From contig JADJDJ010000003.1 in NCBI GenBank assembly GCA_016702745.1, positions 124,001-188,000 on the forward strand: DNA of 64,000 nt, given 5' to 3'. Below the pieces are notes generated by a model. The model was not told where the DNA came from. It saw only the letters and a list, made by a program, of their open reading frames with translations, and ran no database searches. The stretch is from Chitinophagaceae bacterium (lineage in GTDB: Bacteria; Bacteroidota; Bacteroidia; Chitinophagales; Chitinophagaceae). This document shows positions 1-9,564 of the stretch, in pieces; the first letter of the stretch is position 1, and every line of letters begins with the position of its first letter. A program made the translations under genes and the position numbers.

Positions 1-1
1 C

Positions 2-271
2 GGTGATACGGCCCTGACCATGGATATGCAGTTAATACCCGGGTGGGCAAAACTAAATTTTGCGGTATTGCCTGTTGGCGACAACTTTACCATGGGCTAT
101 GAAGATGCAGTGGAAGCGACCAGGATGATCAATTGTAAAAAAGTGATCGGTGTACATTTCGATACTTTTGGATTTATCAAAATTGACCATGCAAAAGCAA
201 TTGCTGCGTTTGAAGACAAGGGTTACCAGCTGACACTTCCGTCAATTGGTGAAACAATATCATTTTCATAA
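2..271 (+). CDS. UPF0173-type metal-dependent hydrolase, 5'-truncated
   Basis: Carboxy-terminal part of a metallo-beta-lactamase-fold hydrolase of the UPF0173 family; the start lies before the window. The frame is open from base 2 and begins G-D-T-A-L, which matches the conserved Y-x-x-GDTAL of this family. An Asp-Asn pair and a G-V-H-F-D-T-F stretch (equivalent to the family's M-H-Y-N-T-F, with a metal-ligand His) follow. About 89 residues remain of the usual 225 or so. Substrate is unknown for the family. parA begins 21 bases downstream on the same strand, so they may be co-transcribed. Confidence 0.85.
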   Translation, partial: GDTALTMDMQLIPGWAKLNFAVLPVGDNFTMGYEDAVEATRMINCKKVIGVHFDTFGFIKIDHAKAIAAFEDKGYQLTLPSIGETISFS

Positions 272-292
272 TTAATTATCAGCGGAACAGGT

Positions 293-1096
293 ATGGCAAG
301 GATCATTGGTGTAGCAAATCAGAAAGGAGGGGTCGGTAAGCCCACCACGGCCATTAACCTGGCTGCCAGTTTTGCCGTTTTGGAATACAGAACTTTATTG
401 GTGGATGCGGACCCGCAGGCCAACAGCACCACCGGTGTGGGCTTTGACCTGCACAATGTGACCCAAAGCTTATACGACTGTATGGTGAATGAGGCCCGTG
501 CCAAAGATGTGATCCTCAAAACAGAAATTCCAAATCTGGATCTTCTCCCCTCTCATATTGACCTGGTGGGTGCGGAAATTGAAATGATCAATTATCCCAA
601 CCGGGAAATGGTATTGAAAAATATCCTGGAAGCAGCCAGAGAGGATTATGATTTTATTGTTGTTGACTGCTCCCCTTCTCTCGGTCTGATTACTGTGAAT
701 GCACTCACTGCAGCTGATTCGGTGGTGGTGCCGGTTCAATGTGAATTTTTTGCCCTTGAAGGTTTGGGCAAATTACTCAATACGATAAAAATTGTCCAGG
801 GCCGTTTGAATACCGACCTGGTCATTGAAGGTATCCTGATGACCATGTATGATGGCCGTCTCCGGCTCTGTAACCAGGTAGTGAGTGAAGTCAGGCGCCA
901 TTTTGATGATATGGTCTTCAGTACCATTGTACACCGGAATGCCCGTTTGGCCGAAGCACCCAGTGCCGGTAAGCCCGTGATCCTCTATGATGCCAATAGC
1001 AAAGGCTCGATGAACTACCTCAATCTGGCCAAGGAAATCCTGCAAAAGAATGACCTTACCAAAATTAAAAATGAGGAGAGGATTCTGGAACTCTAG
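293..1096 (+). CDS. parA: ParA-family chromosome partitioning ATPase with an altered Walker A motif
   Basis: Soj/ParA ATPase of 267 residues, the usual length for the chromosomal protein; it works with ParB in origin segregation. Residues 1-30 carry the deviant Walker A (KGGVGK at 11-16), then L-L-V-D-A-D-P-Q-A-N (A' motif) and F-I-V-V-D-C-S-P-S (Walker B). Residue 17 is Pro (CCC at 341-343), where this family has an essentially invariant Thr that helps hold Mg-ATP. The rest of the protein is well conserved, so the change is either one base wrong (ACC to CCC) or a real and probably damaging substitution. parB follows after 200 bases that contain a TAnnTTTG element at 1187. Confidence 0.93.
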   Translation: MARIIGVANQKGGVGKPTTAINLAASFAVLEYRTLLVDADPQANSTTGVGFDLHNVTQSLYDCMVNEARAKDVILKTEIPNLDLLPSHIDLVGAEIEMINYPNREMVLKNILEAAREDYDFIVVDCSPSLGLITVNALTAADSVVVPVQCEFFALEGLGKLLNTIKIVQGRLNTDLVIEGILMTMYDGRLRLCNQVVSEVRRHFDDMVFSTIVHRNARLAEAPSAGKPVILYDANSKGSMNYLNLAKEILQKNDLTKIKNEERILEL

Positions 1097-1186
1097 GTTT
1101 TTTTACCTGCTAAAACTGAAAGCTACCCACATTTTGGGGTAAATTCCCCTATCCCTTTCTCTTTCCCGCAAGACGCAACTAAATAT

Positions 1187-1194
1187 TAACTTTG
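1187..1194 (+). promoter_or_regulatory. TAnnTTTG promoter element upstream of parB
   Basis: TAACTTTG matches the Bacteroidota -7 consensus TAnnTTTG. It lies about 100 bases before the parB start, in the 201-base parA-parB spacer. No clear TTTG -33 box is seen at the ideal distance. Confidence 0.4.
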
Positions 1195-1297
1195 ATTCCC
1201 CCGGAAATCAAGGCCCGGAACTGTATCAGAAATTCATGATTCATTAACTTAATAAAAGATATCGGGAAAAGTAGGCTGACTCCTGAATAAGACAACA

Positions 1298-2214
1298 ATG
1301 ACCAATCCTAAACAAAATAAAGAATTGCTTGGCAAGGGTATTCGTTCCCTGCTGCAGAGTATTGACTCTGATCTGAAAACCAATTCAGGACAATTGAAAC
1401 AGAATGTGGTAGAAAATGCTACAGGTATTTCCCGGATACCGGTGGAAGATGTGGAAGCCAATCCTAAACAGCCACGTAAGGATTTTGATGAAACGGCTTT
1501 GAAAGAACTGGCGGATTCTATTCGTTTACATGATATCATTCAGCCAATCACCGTATCGAGATTAAGTTCGGGTAAGTACCGTTTGATTTCAGGGGAAAGA
1601 AGATTAAGGGCTTCCAAACTGGCCGGATTGAAAGATATTCCTGCCTATGTGCGCCAGGCCAATGATGTGCAATTACTGGAGCTGGCCCTGCTGGAAAACC
1701 TGCAAAGAGAGGACCTGAATGCCATGGAAGTAGCCCTGAGTTATAAAAGAATGATGGAGGAACTGGATTATACCCAGGAACAGGTGGCAGAAAGAATGGG
1801 CAAAGACCGCAGTACGGTCGCCAATTTTATCCGTCTGCTCAAATTACCACCGGATATCCAGCTGGCGGTTCGGAATGGCAGTCTGAGTATGGGACATGCC
1901 CGTGCATTGATCAATGTAGATACCATCGACCATCAGTTATATATCTTCAAGGAAATCCGGGATAAAGGTTTATCCGTAAGACAAACAGAAGCCCTCGTAC
2001 GCAACCTGTTTAAAGAAAACGGCGGCGTTAAAAAACGGCAAAAAGCGGACTGGCTCCTGCTTTTCAGCGAATAGAGGATAAATTAGCATCGCATTTCAGT
2101 ACCCGGGTTAAACTCCGCCATAGCCGGAATGGCAGCGGACAGATCACGATTGACTATTATTCAACAGAAGAACTGAACAAAGTACTCCGGCAAATGAATG
2201 CATCACTTGATTAA
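1298..2214 (+). CDS. parB: ParB/Spo0J chromosome partitioning protein (one frameshift)
   Basis: ParB CTPase/DNA-binding protein that loads at parS sites and partners ParA. The N-terminal domain has the S-G-E-R-R-L-R-A-S (GERRxRA CTP-binding) motif and L-E-N-L-Q-R-E-D-L-N, followed by a helix-turn-helix (Y-T-Q-E-Q-V-A-E-R-M-G-K-D-R-S-T-V-A-N). As written the frame stops at 2074. Adding one C to the CC at 2056-2057 restores W-L-P-A-F-Q-R-I-E and continues to a TAA at 2212-2214, giving 305 residues with a normal C-terminal dimer domain. No parS-like TGTTTCACGTGAAACA site was seen in the window. Confidence 0.92.
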
Positions 2215-2227
2215 TGCCAGATTCAAC

Positions 2228-2890
2228 ATGATGCCCCGCCCCCTGCTGATCATATTATTCCTCTTACTCTTTTCGGGTACCGGTACCGCTTTGCTGGCAC
2301 AGGAAGAAGTCATCGTAAAGGAAAAGCCGAAGGAAAAAGAGAAAGGGAAAAAAAACAAGGTTATCGATTCGATCCCTCCTGCTAAAAAGCCAATGAATCA
2401 TTACGATTCTGCCTTTGCAGCGCATCAGCCCAAAAAAGCAGCGATCCGGTCAGCACTTCTGCCCGGGCTTGGACAGATCTACAATAAAAAATACTGGAAG
2501 CTTCCGATCGTGTACGGTGCTTTAGGGATCAGTGGTGGTATTTTTTTCTATAATCTCAAGAACTACAAAGACACCCGTTTTGCTTACAAGGTCAAATACA
2601 ATATGCGGGTTTTGCAAACAGATTCCGCCCTCTTTTCAAAAATCAAACCTAACCTGCAACCTCTCGGGGAGGAATCGCTTCGGTTCTACCGTAATCAGTT
2701 CAGGCGGGACATTGATTATTCGGTCTTGTTCATGATCCTGATCTGGGGACTTAATGTAGTAGATGCCGCTGTTGATGCGCATCTCAAAACCTTTGATGTG
2801 AGCCCCGATCTCAGCTTCCAATTCAAACCCGGATACAGTGAACTGGCCCGGACAAACGGACTCAGTCTGATCATTAAGATCGGAAAATAA
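2228..2890 (+). CDS. DUF5683 membrane protein
   Basis: Protein of 220 residues of the DUF5683 family, which in Bacteroidota typically sits between parB and dapB, as here. The start at 2228 (or 2231) places a hydrophobic signal segment (P-L-L-I-I-L-F-L-L-L-F) at the N-terminus; the frame is open further upstream but overlaps parB. A Lys/Glu-rich linker follows, then the signature S-A-L-L-P-G-L-G-Q-I-Y-N-K-K-Y-W-K and two hydrophobic stretches (I-V-Y-G-A-L-G-I-S-G-G-I-F-F and V-L-F-M-I-L-I-W-G-L-N-V-V-D). Function is unknown; an envelope location is inferred. Confidence 0.85.
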   Translation: MMPRPLLIILFLLLFSGTGTALLAQEEVIVKEKPKEKEKGKKNKVIDSIPPAKKPMNHYDSAFAAHQPKKAAIRSALLPGLGQIYNKKYWKLPIVYGALGISGGIFFYNLKNYKDTRFAYKVKYNMRVLQTDSALFSKIKPNLQPLGEESLRFYRNQFRRDIDYSVLFMILIWGLNVVDAAVDAHLKTFDVSPDLSFQFKPGYSELARTNGLSLIIKIGK

Positions 2891-2931
2891 AATCCGTACC
2901 AGTACGGGTAGCAGCCCCTGCCAATAATAAT

Positions 2932-2939
2932 TACATTTG
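2932..2939 (+). promoter_or_regulatory. TAnnTTTG promoter element upstream of dapB
   Basis: TACATTTG, an exact match to the Bacteroidota -7 consensus, 50 bases before the dapB ATG. Confidence 0.5.
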
Positions 2940-2988
2940 CTTTGATTGAATGCCATTCAACCCATCATTACTACATTAAATCTGTTAC

Positions 2989-3702
2989 ATGAAACTGGCG
3001 CTTATCGGTTACGGAAAAATGGGAAGAGCGATTGAAGAAATTGCCATCCAGCGGGGACACCAGGTGGCCCTGATCATTGATCAGCATAACCTGGATGATT
3101 TCAAAAAGGAAAGCCTGCATGGTATTGACGCGGCCATTGAATTCACCGGTCCGCATAGCGCCCTGAGCAATGTTCAACAGCTGCTGGAATGGGGTACTCC
3201 ATTGGTTTGCGGCTCCACGGGCTGGACCGATCAGTTGGAGGCCATGAAGGCCATTTGTGCAGAAAGAAATGGCGGGTTTGTGTATTCAAGCAATTTCAGT
3301 ATTGGTGTCAATCTTTTTTTTGAACTGAATAAAAAACTGGCGGCCCTGATGGCACCTCACCAGGAATATGAAGTGATGCTGGAGGAAATCCATCATACCC
3401 ATAAAAAGATGCCCCAGCGGTACAGCCATTACCCTGGCTGAACAGGTACTGGAATCCATTCACCGGAAAAACAATGGGTGAATGAACTCAGTGATCATCC
3501 GGAAGACCTGGAGATTATCAGTCAAAGAATTGACCCGGCACCCGGCACCCACCATGTGCGCTATGCTTCAGCCATTGACACCATCGAAATTATTCATACG
3601 GCCCATAACCGGATGGGATTTGCCGGCGGTGCGGTGCTGGCAGCAGAATTCATTCAATCCCGGAAAGGATTTTATACCATGAAGGAAGTACTGGGATTAT
3701 AA
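2989..3702 (+). CDS. dapB: 4-hydroxy-tetrahydrodipicolinate reductase (three frameshifts)
   Basis: NAD(P)H-dependent reductase of the diaminopimelate/lysine pathway. The Rossmann start is M-K-L-A-L-I-G-Y-G-K-M-G-R, followed by E-F-T-G-P and C-G-S-T-G-W. The catalytic E-I-H-H-T-H-K-K-D-A-P-S-G-T-A motif only appears after correction. One A must be added to the A5 run at 3403-3407, one C to the C4 run at 3412-3415, and one A to the A5 run at 3467-3471. The corrected gene encodes 238 residues, the normal length. Without correction the frame breaks at 3441 and resumes at 3478. The stop is 3 bases before the next gene, so the two are probably co-transcribed. Confidence 0.93.
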
Positions 3703-3705
3703 TCG

Positions 3706-5506
3706 ATGCGTTTTTTTATTGCCACCATATTAACCCTTCTTTTTGTTAGCAGCGGATACAGTCAGACTGATCAGGACAGCCTGCGACAGGTATTGAATTC
3801 CAACCGGCCTTATGATCAGCAGATCAATGCCGCCATCAAACTGGTGGAGAGCTATCAACTGAAAAACTTTGATTCCACGATTATTGAGGGGGATAAAGCA
3901 CTCCGGCTGGCCAGGAAGAATACAGATTCCATTGCAGTAGCCCAGCTCAAAAGGCATATTGGTGTGGCTAATTATTTCAGTGGCAAATATGATGTGGCCG
4001 CAAAATACTTACAGGAAGCGATTGCCATTTTGGAAAAAGATAATAAGAATCGCAGTAAACTGGCCCCGGTGTATAATGATCTGGCCAAATTGTACCGGAA
4101 GACCCGCGATCTTGACAAAGCCCTTGAAAATTACAGCAATGCCAATGCCATTTACCGATCACTCAATGATACGGCAGGGATCGCCATGATCCTGAATGAA
4201 TCGGGCGTGGTCTATGAATACAAATATGATTACAAGGAAGCTGTGAACCGGTATACGATGTCCATGCACCTGGCAGAAAAAGCAGGTGATTCCCTGAGTG
4301 TATCCTATTCCCTCAGCAATATTGCCGGGGTCTATGTGATTGAAAAGAAATATGACCTGGCGGAAAAAAATCTCTTACGTTGTTTAAGAATCAGGGAGAT
4401 CCTGAAGGACAGCTTCTCCATGGCCCTTGCTTATTCTGACCTTGGTGTTGCCATGAATGCCAAAGGAGATTATAAAAAAGCGATTGACTACCTGACCTTG
4501 AGTAACCGGCTGGCAGAAAAAATGAGGTACCCCGAATTGCAGTCGAACAATTACAATGAACTCTCCGCTGTTTCCCAGAAACAGGGAGATTTTCAAAAAG
4601 CTTTTGAGTATTTCAATAAAAGAACTGCGCTTCGTGACAGCTTGTTCAATCTTGAAAAAACCAAAGAAATCCAGCGGCTGAATTCCCAATATGAAACCGC
4701 CCGGAAAGAACAACAGATTCAATCCCAGCAGAGCCGTATCCGTATGCAGAATTACCTGATGGCCGGAATTGGTGTGCTGGTGGTTTTAGGACTGTTGCTG
4801 GCCTTCTCCTACTATAAACGTTACCGCCTAAAACAGGAAAGTCAGTTACAGGCCGAAATTCTGAAACAACAGGAGTTAAAGGCCCGTGCCATCCTGGAAG
4901 CTGAAGAAAATGAGAGACAAAGAATCGCCAAAGACCTCCATGATGGCGTGGGACAAATGATGAGTGCGGCCAAAATGAATCTCTCCGCCATTGAATCAGA
5001 ACTGTCATTCACAGACCCCAAACAAAAAGAAAGTTTTGATAAAGCCATCAGTTTGGTGGATGAAAGCTGTAAAGAAGTAAGAACTGTCTCCCATATCATG
5101 ATGCCGAATGCCCTATTAAGGAACAGTCTGGGTAATGCCATTCATGAATTCGTGAATAAGCTGAGTAATAAAACAATGCAGGTACATGTGTACACAGAAG
5201 GGCTTGATGAAAAACTGGATTCGAATGTCGAGACGGTCCTATACCGCGTTATTCAGGAATGTGTACACAATGCCATGAAACATGCCCAGGCCACGAACTG
5301 ATATTTCCCTGATACGTGACAAGGATGGTATCAGTGGTACGGTGGAGGACAATGGTAAGGGCTTTGACCCAGCTGATAAAGAGAAATTCGAAGGGATTGG
5401 CCTGAAAAATATCATTACCCGGATCGAATACCTCAGGGGTACCGTGGATTTTGACTCCGCACCCGGCCGGGGAACGGTGATTGCTATGCATGTTCCGCTG
5501 CCGTAG
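3706..5506 (+). CDS. TPR sensor histidine kinase, HisKA_3 type (frameshifts)
   Basis: Sensor kinase of about 600 residues. It has a signal peptide (ending S-S-G-Y-S-Q), a periplasmic block of six or so tetratricopeptide repeats (residues ~30-300), one membrane segment (~350-370), a coiled linker, and the H-box E-R-Q-R-I-A-K-D-L-H-D-G-V-G-Q with phospho-acceptor His412. The ATPase domain includes D-N-G-K-G-F-D-P and G-I-G-L-K-N-I. The written frame stops at 5301 (H-A-Q-A-T-N). Adding a G near 5295 and another near 5300 gives H-A-Q-A-T-E-L-D-I-S-L-I-R-D and a normal C-terminus ending at 5506. The probable partner is the NarL-type regulator that follows. Confidence 0.9.
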
Positions 5507-5515
5507 ACAGTTTTC

Positions 5516-5526
5516 AGTCTACAGTC
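5516..5526 (+). repeat. AGTCNNN heptamer array, short copy
   Basis: AGTC at 5516 and 5523 with the 7-base spacing seen in the longer arrays of this window. It is interrupted at 5530 by an 18-base palindrome. Further degenerate cagtctcccg units follow at about 5550-5585. Confidence 0.5.
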
Positions 5527-5529
5527 AGC

Positions 5530-5547
5530 TCCCGATAGCTATCGGGA
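5530..5547 (+). repeat. REP-like perfect palindrome TCCCGATAGCTATCGGGA
   Basis: Eighteen-base perfect palindrome. The identical sequence occurs at 17761-17778 inside a duplicated tRNA fragment. It is a dispersed element, not a gene-specific operator. Confidence 0.8.
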
Positions 5548-5584
5548 CGGCAGTCTCCCGTCTTCGCCAAGGCTACGGCAGTCT

Positions 5585-5641
5585 CCCGCCTTCGCCAAGG
5601 CTACGGCGGGCGGCCCTCCTTCGCTTAAGCTACGGCGGGCA
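5585..5641 (+). repeat. REP-like CCCGCC...GGCGGG elements
   Basis: An inverted repeat with CCCGCC at 5585-5590 and GGCGGGC at 5605-5611 and the core ttcgccaaggctac. A degenerate second unit ends ctacggcgggc at 5641. The hairpin at 17804-17831 is the same family in opposite orientation (GCCCGCC, core gtagctttagccaa, GGCGGGC). Confidence 0.7.
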
Positions 5642-5642
5642 A

Positions 5643-5690
5643 GCAATATCCCAATATCTTAATATCCCAATATCTAATCCCCCCGCTTTA
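5643..5690 (+). repeat. AATATCNN octamer array
   Basis: Four successive units of the type AATATCCC/AATATCTT/AATATCTA with 8-base spacing. Matching arrays occur at 34413-34470 and 50031-50140, each just upstream of a plus-strand gene. Confidence 0.75.
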
Positions 5691-5736
5691 ACAATTCCAC
5701 AACTGTAATTTTTCCAACCCCTGCATCCTTGTTTAC

Positions 5737-5753
5737 GTCATGATTTTCATGAC
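5737..5753 (+). promoter_or_regulatory. Inverted repeat GTCATGA-TTT-TCATGAC
   Basis: Perfect 7-base arms with a 3-base centre, 25 bases before the first possible start of the response regulator gene. It could be an operator or an RNA hairpin; there is no T run, so it does not look like a terminator. Confidence 0.35.
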
Positions 5754-5777
5754 AATAACAAACCAAAACCCAATTTT

Positions 5778-6473
5778 ATGTATTTTACAAGCGGCAATGA
5801 TACCGCCACCATCGACAAACCGGCTACCAAAATGAAGAACGGAAAGATTACCCTGGGAATCGTAGATGACCACCAGATTGTTATTGACGGATTGAGCTCC
5901 CTGCTAAAAGGGCATGAGAAATTCAATTTTGCTTTTGCCACCACTGACTCTTCCGAAGTACCGGAACTGATCAAAAAACACAAGATCGATATCCTGCTCA
6001 CGGATGTGATGATGCCGAATATTCCCGGGAACCAATTGGCTAAAATGGTCCGGCAGCAATTTCCGGATATCCGGATACTGGCTTTGTCGATGAGCGGTCA
6101 GGGAGATATGGTCAACGAAATGATTGAGGATGCTGATATCTCAGGCTATGTACTCAAAAATATCGGGAAACAGGAACTGGTAAAAGCGCTTGAAAAAATT
6201 GCCGGAGGTGGTATTTATTTCAGTGAAGAAGTACTGGATGAACTGCAAAGAACCAGCAACCGGAAAAAGCAAAAAGAAGATGCCCACCTCACCGGCCGTG
6301 AAGTAGAAATCATCCGGCTGATTGAGAAAGAATATAATAACAAGCAAATCGCGGAAACCCTTTTCATCTCTGAAAGAACGGTAGAAACCCACCGCAAGAA
6401 TATTTTCCGCAAGACCAATACCAATTCCGTGATCGGCCTGGTCAAATATGCCTATGAGCATAAACTGATCTGA
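5778..6473 (+). CDS. NarL/FixJ-family response regulator
   Basis: Two-domain transcription factor. The receiver domain has I-V-D-D-H-Q near its start, phospho-acceptor D76 in L-L-T-D-V-M-M-P-N, and the K of Y-V-L-K-N. A LuxR-type helix-turn-helix follows (L-T-G-R-E-V-E-I-I-R-L-I then N-K-Q-I-A-E-T-L-F-I-S-E-R-T-V-E-T-H). An internal ATG at 5832 begins M-K-N-G-K-I-T-L-G-I and is the more usual start for this family (213 residues; Asp then is 58). The gene is 271 bases after the TPR sensor kinase and is its likely partner, although repeats separate them. Confidence 0.92.
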   Translation: MYFTSGNDTATIDKPATKMKNGKITLGIVDDHQIVIDGLSSLLKGHEKFNFAFATTDSSEVPELIKKHKIDILLTDVMMPNIPGNQLAKMVRQQFPDIRILALSMSGQGDMVNEMIEDADISGYVLKNIGKQELVKALEKIAGGGIYFSEEVLDELQRTSNRKKQKEDAHLTGREVEIIRLIEKEYNNKQIAETLFISERTVETHRKNIFRKTNTNSVIGLVKYAYEHKLI

Positions 6474-6512
6474 TGAGATGGATTGCTCTGCGTTTGGACC
6501 TAATTTTACAGC

Positions 6513-7034
6513 ATGCAGTCCTTTCGAATCCTTGCGGCAAACACCAGTGATACAGCACTGGTAGCCCAATTAGGTAAACAAACTTTTCTGGAATCACATG
6601 GGCACAGTGCTCCTGCTGCTGATATTGCGGCATATGTGTCGGAGAAATATGATCGGGAAATTGTGAAAGCAGAACTGAGTGATCCGGAGAATATCTACCG
6701 GATTATTTATACCGGGGATCAGGCTGCCGGTTTTTCTAAAATCATTTTCAATTCACCGGGGGCTCATATTCCTTTTGAACCGGTTGCCAAACTGGAGCGC
6801 ATTTATTTGCTGAACGAATTTCACGGACAGGGATTGGGAAAAGTATTACTACAACACAATATAGAAATGGCTCATGCTGCCAATCAAAAAGGTATCTGGC
6901 TCTATGTGTGGGTGGAAAATCAAAAGGCATTTAATTTTTATACCCAACAGGGTTTCCTGATCGTAGGGCAGTATGATTTCAGGATTTCGGCCACTCATAC
7001 CAATCCCAATCATCAACTGCTGCTCTCCTTCTGA
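6513..7034 (+). CDS. GNAT-family N-acetyltransferase
   Basis: Protein of 173 residues with the GNAT acetyl-CoA motif at L-E-R-I-Y-L-L-N-E-F-H-G-Q-G-L-G-K-V-L-L (the Q/RxxGxG/A type loop) and the later W-V-E-N-Q-K-A-F-N-F-Y-T-Q-Q-G-F, a typical motif B. The acceptor substrate cannot be told from sequence. The gene lies tail to tail with priA, with 23 bases between the stops. Confidence 0.9.
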   Translation: MQSFRILAANTSDTALVAQLGKQTFLESHGHSAPAADIAAYVSEKYDREIVKAELSDPENIYRIIYTGDQAAGFSKIIFNSPGAHIPFEPVAKLERIYLLNEFHGQGLGKVLLQHNIEMAHAANQKGIWLYVWVENQKAFNFYTQQGFLIVGQYDFRISATHTNPNHQLLLSF

Positions 7035-7057
7035 GTTTTATAATTCCGATTGTTTTA

Positions 7058-9506
7058 TTAAACCGGATCCACATCAGCCACAACGGTTACTGAGCGGTAA
7101 GATGGTTCCTGATGAAGAACTGCAGTATGTTCCAGCAGGTCCTTTTTACATTGATTGATGGTTTTTCCATCCCGTGGTAATTTCAATAATAATTCCATCA
7201 GGTACTGGTTTCGGATCCTGCCAATCACAGGTTCAGCAGGCCCTACCAGGTATTGTCCGTAGCGTTGCTTGAGCGCATTGGCATAAGCGGCTGCAGCTCT
7301 TTCCACAACTTCCCTGAATTTATGTTTGAAAGTAATCTGAATGATCCTGGTGAAAGGTGGATAGGAAAACTCTTTCCGCTTTTTGATCTCTTCATTAAAC
7401 ATGCTGTTGTAATCATGTTGCTGTACTATCTGCAATAGCGGATGTTTGGGTTGCGAGGTCTGGACCAGTACTTTACCGGTAGCTTCTTTTCTCCCGGCCC
7501 TTCCACTTACCTGTTCCATCAATTGAAAAGCCCTTTCATTCACCCTGAATTCAGCGAAATACAATAACCCATCAGCATCCAGAATTCCTACCAGGTCCAC
7601 ATTGTCAAAATCCAGTCCTTTTACCACCATTTGTGTACCCACCAGGATATCGATCCGTTCTTGTTCAAATTGCTGGATCAGTGTATCATGGGCATTTTTT
7701 CCCCTGACCGTATCCATATCCATCCGGGCCACTCTGGCATTGGGAAAGGTTTCCTGCAATTGTTCTTCAATTTTTTCTGTTCCAAAATTCCGTTGGGTGA
7801 ATTTATCACTGCCACAGGCTGCACAGCTATGTACAGGCGGATAAGAGGTTCCGCAATAATGACAAACCAGTCTGTTACTCAGTTTATGAAAGGTCAGTGA
7901 TACATCGCAATATTTACATTGAGGAATCCATCCGCAAACACTACATACCTGATATGGAGCGTATCCCCGCCGGTTTTGAAAAAGAATCACCTGTTTGTTA
8001 CGGCTGATCACTTCATTCACGGCTTCCACCAGTTGGGGCGAGAGGATAATTTTATCATGCCGCGGTTTATCGGGAATGAATACTTTCCTCATATCAATCA
8101 TTTCAATAGCCGGTAATATCAGATCACCGTACCGTGAGAGTAATTCAGCAAAGCCATACTTACCTGTTGTGGCATTATAGTAACTCTCCACCGATGGTGT
8201 ACCACTTCCCAATAAAGTTTTCGCACCAAAAAGGGATGCATAATATATTGCAGCATCCCGGCCATGATAACGTGGTGCAGGCTCCTGTTGTTTGAAAGAG
8301 GTATCATGTTCTTCATCGCAGATCACCAGTCCCAGGTCGCGAAAGGGAAGAAATACTGCAGACCTTGCCCCCAGGATAATCCGCAACTCACCGGTTTTGA
8401 CCTTGTTCCAGATTTCAACTCTTTCATTCTGTGAAAACTTGGAATGATAGACCCCGATATAGCCGCCAAAATGTTTTTGCAGCCGGCGAATCACCTGTGA
8501 TGTCAATGCAATCTCGGGCAGCATATACAGTACCTGCTTACCCTGCCGGATCATTTCCTCAATCAGATGGATATAAATATTTGTTTTACCACTGGAAGTT
8601 ACCCCATGTAATAAGCAAACCGGGCGGCTTTCCCATTCCGATTTTATTTTTTCCAGCGCAGTTTTTGCTTCTCGCTCAGTTCAAAATCAATCAGCACATT
8701 TTTCGGCAGGTAGTTGATCCGGTCAATGATGCGTTTTCCAATCGCAATACCTGTTTCTCTACCAGACCCTTGAGTTGAGCATCCGATGCCCCTGATTTTT
8801 TCAGCAGAGAAGATTTCGTCACCTCCCCGCTTGTTTTCATCAGGTGGAGATAACTGAGCAGGAGCTCCATTTGTTTAGGTGCTTTTGTCCAGTTATTCAG
8901 CAGTTCTGATAAGCTATCCTCATTATCATAAACCGGATTCAGCAGCACATAAGTTTCTTTCTTGGGAACATAGGTTTGTTTGAGTGCTTCCCATACATGA
9001 CAAACTTTTTTCTGAATCAGACGGTTGATTACCGGGTACACATGCGATGAATCCAGTAATTGCTGCACTTCAGTCAGGTTCAGTTCTTTTTTAAGGAGCA
9101 GGGCCTCTCCCACCAGGTATTCATCATGATCAAGGGCTGAAAAATCATCCCCATATTCTTCATTGAAAACAAGTATCGTTTCGCTGGAGAGTTTGAAATG
9201 GGCGGGCAGGGCTGCGGCCATCACTTCTCCTTCGCTGCACATATAATAGGAGGCGATCCATTCCCAAAGACTGAGCTGTTCTTCAAAAACAACAGGCTCT
9301 GTATCCAGTACATTCAGGATATCTTTTGTATCAAATTCCGCCGGTTTGTTTTCCAGTAATTTTTTTACAACCCCTGCATACTTTTTATTCTTGCCCAGAT
9401 TTACTTCCACCCGGCAGCCGGGTTTTACCTGCTCCAGTAAATGGGCAGGAACCGACCATGTGTAATTTTTCGGTAAGGCAGCTGGTATGATGATTTCAGC
9501 GTACAA
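7058..9506 (-). CDS. priA: Primosomal protein N' (PriA helicase), two frameshifts
   Basis: 3'-5' helicase that restarts stalled replication forks. The N-terminal part (from 9506) is the 3'-DNA-binding and winged-helix region. The helicase follows with Walker A G-V-T-S-S-G-K-T, the D-E-E-H box, four zinc-binding Cys pairs (C-x2-C type, e.g. C-S-V-C, C-K-Y-C, C-H-Y-C, C-A-A-C), and G-R-A-G-R. The gene is broken between 8734 and 8662: one base must be added to the T4 run at 8734-8737 and one to the T5 run at 8662-8666 (plus strand). This restores E-K-R-I-I-D-R-I-N-Y-L-P and the Walker A region, giving 816 residues. Walker A lies between the two broken pieces, so neither piece alone would be a helicase. 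Confidence 0.94.
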
Positions 9507-9564
9507 AAGTGCTATTTGCGATGACGATGTTTACAGGCATATTGAAACCAGGTTGAGACAGGAA

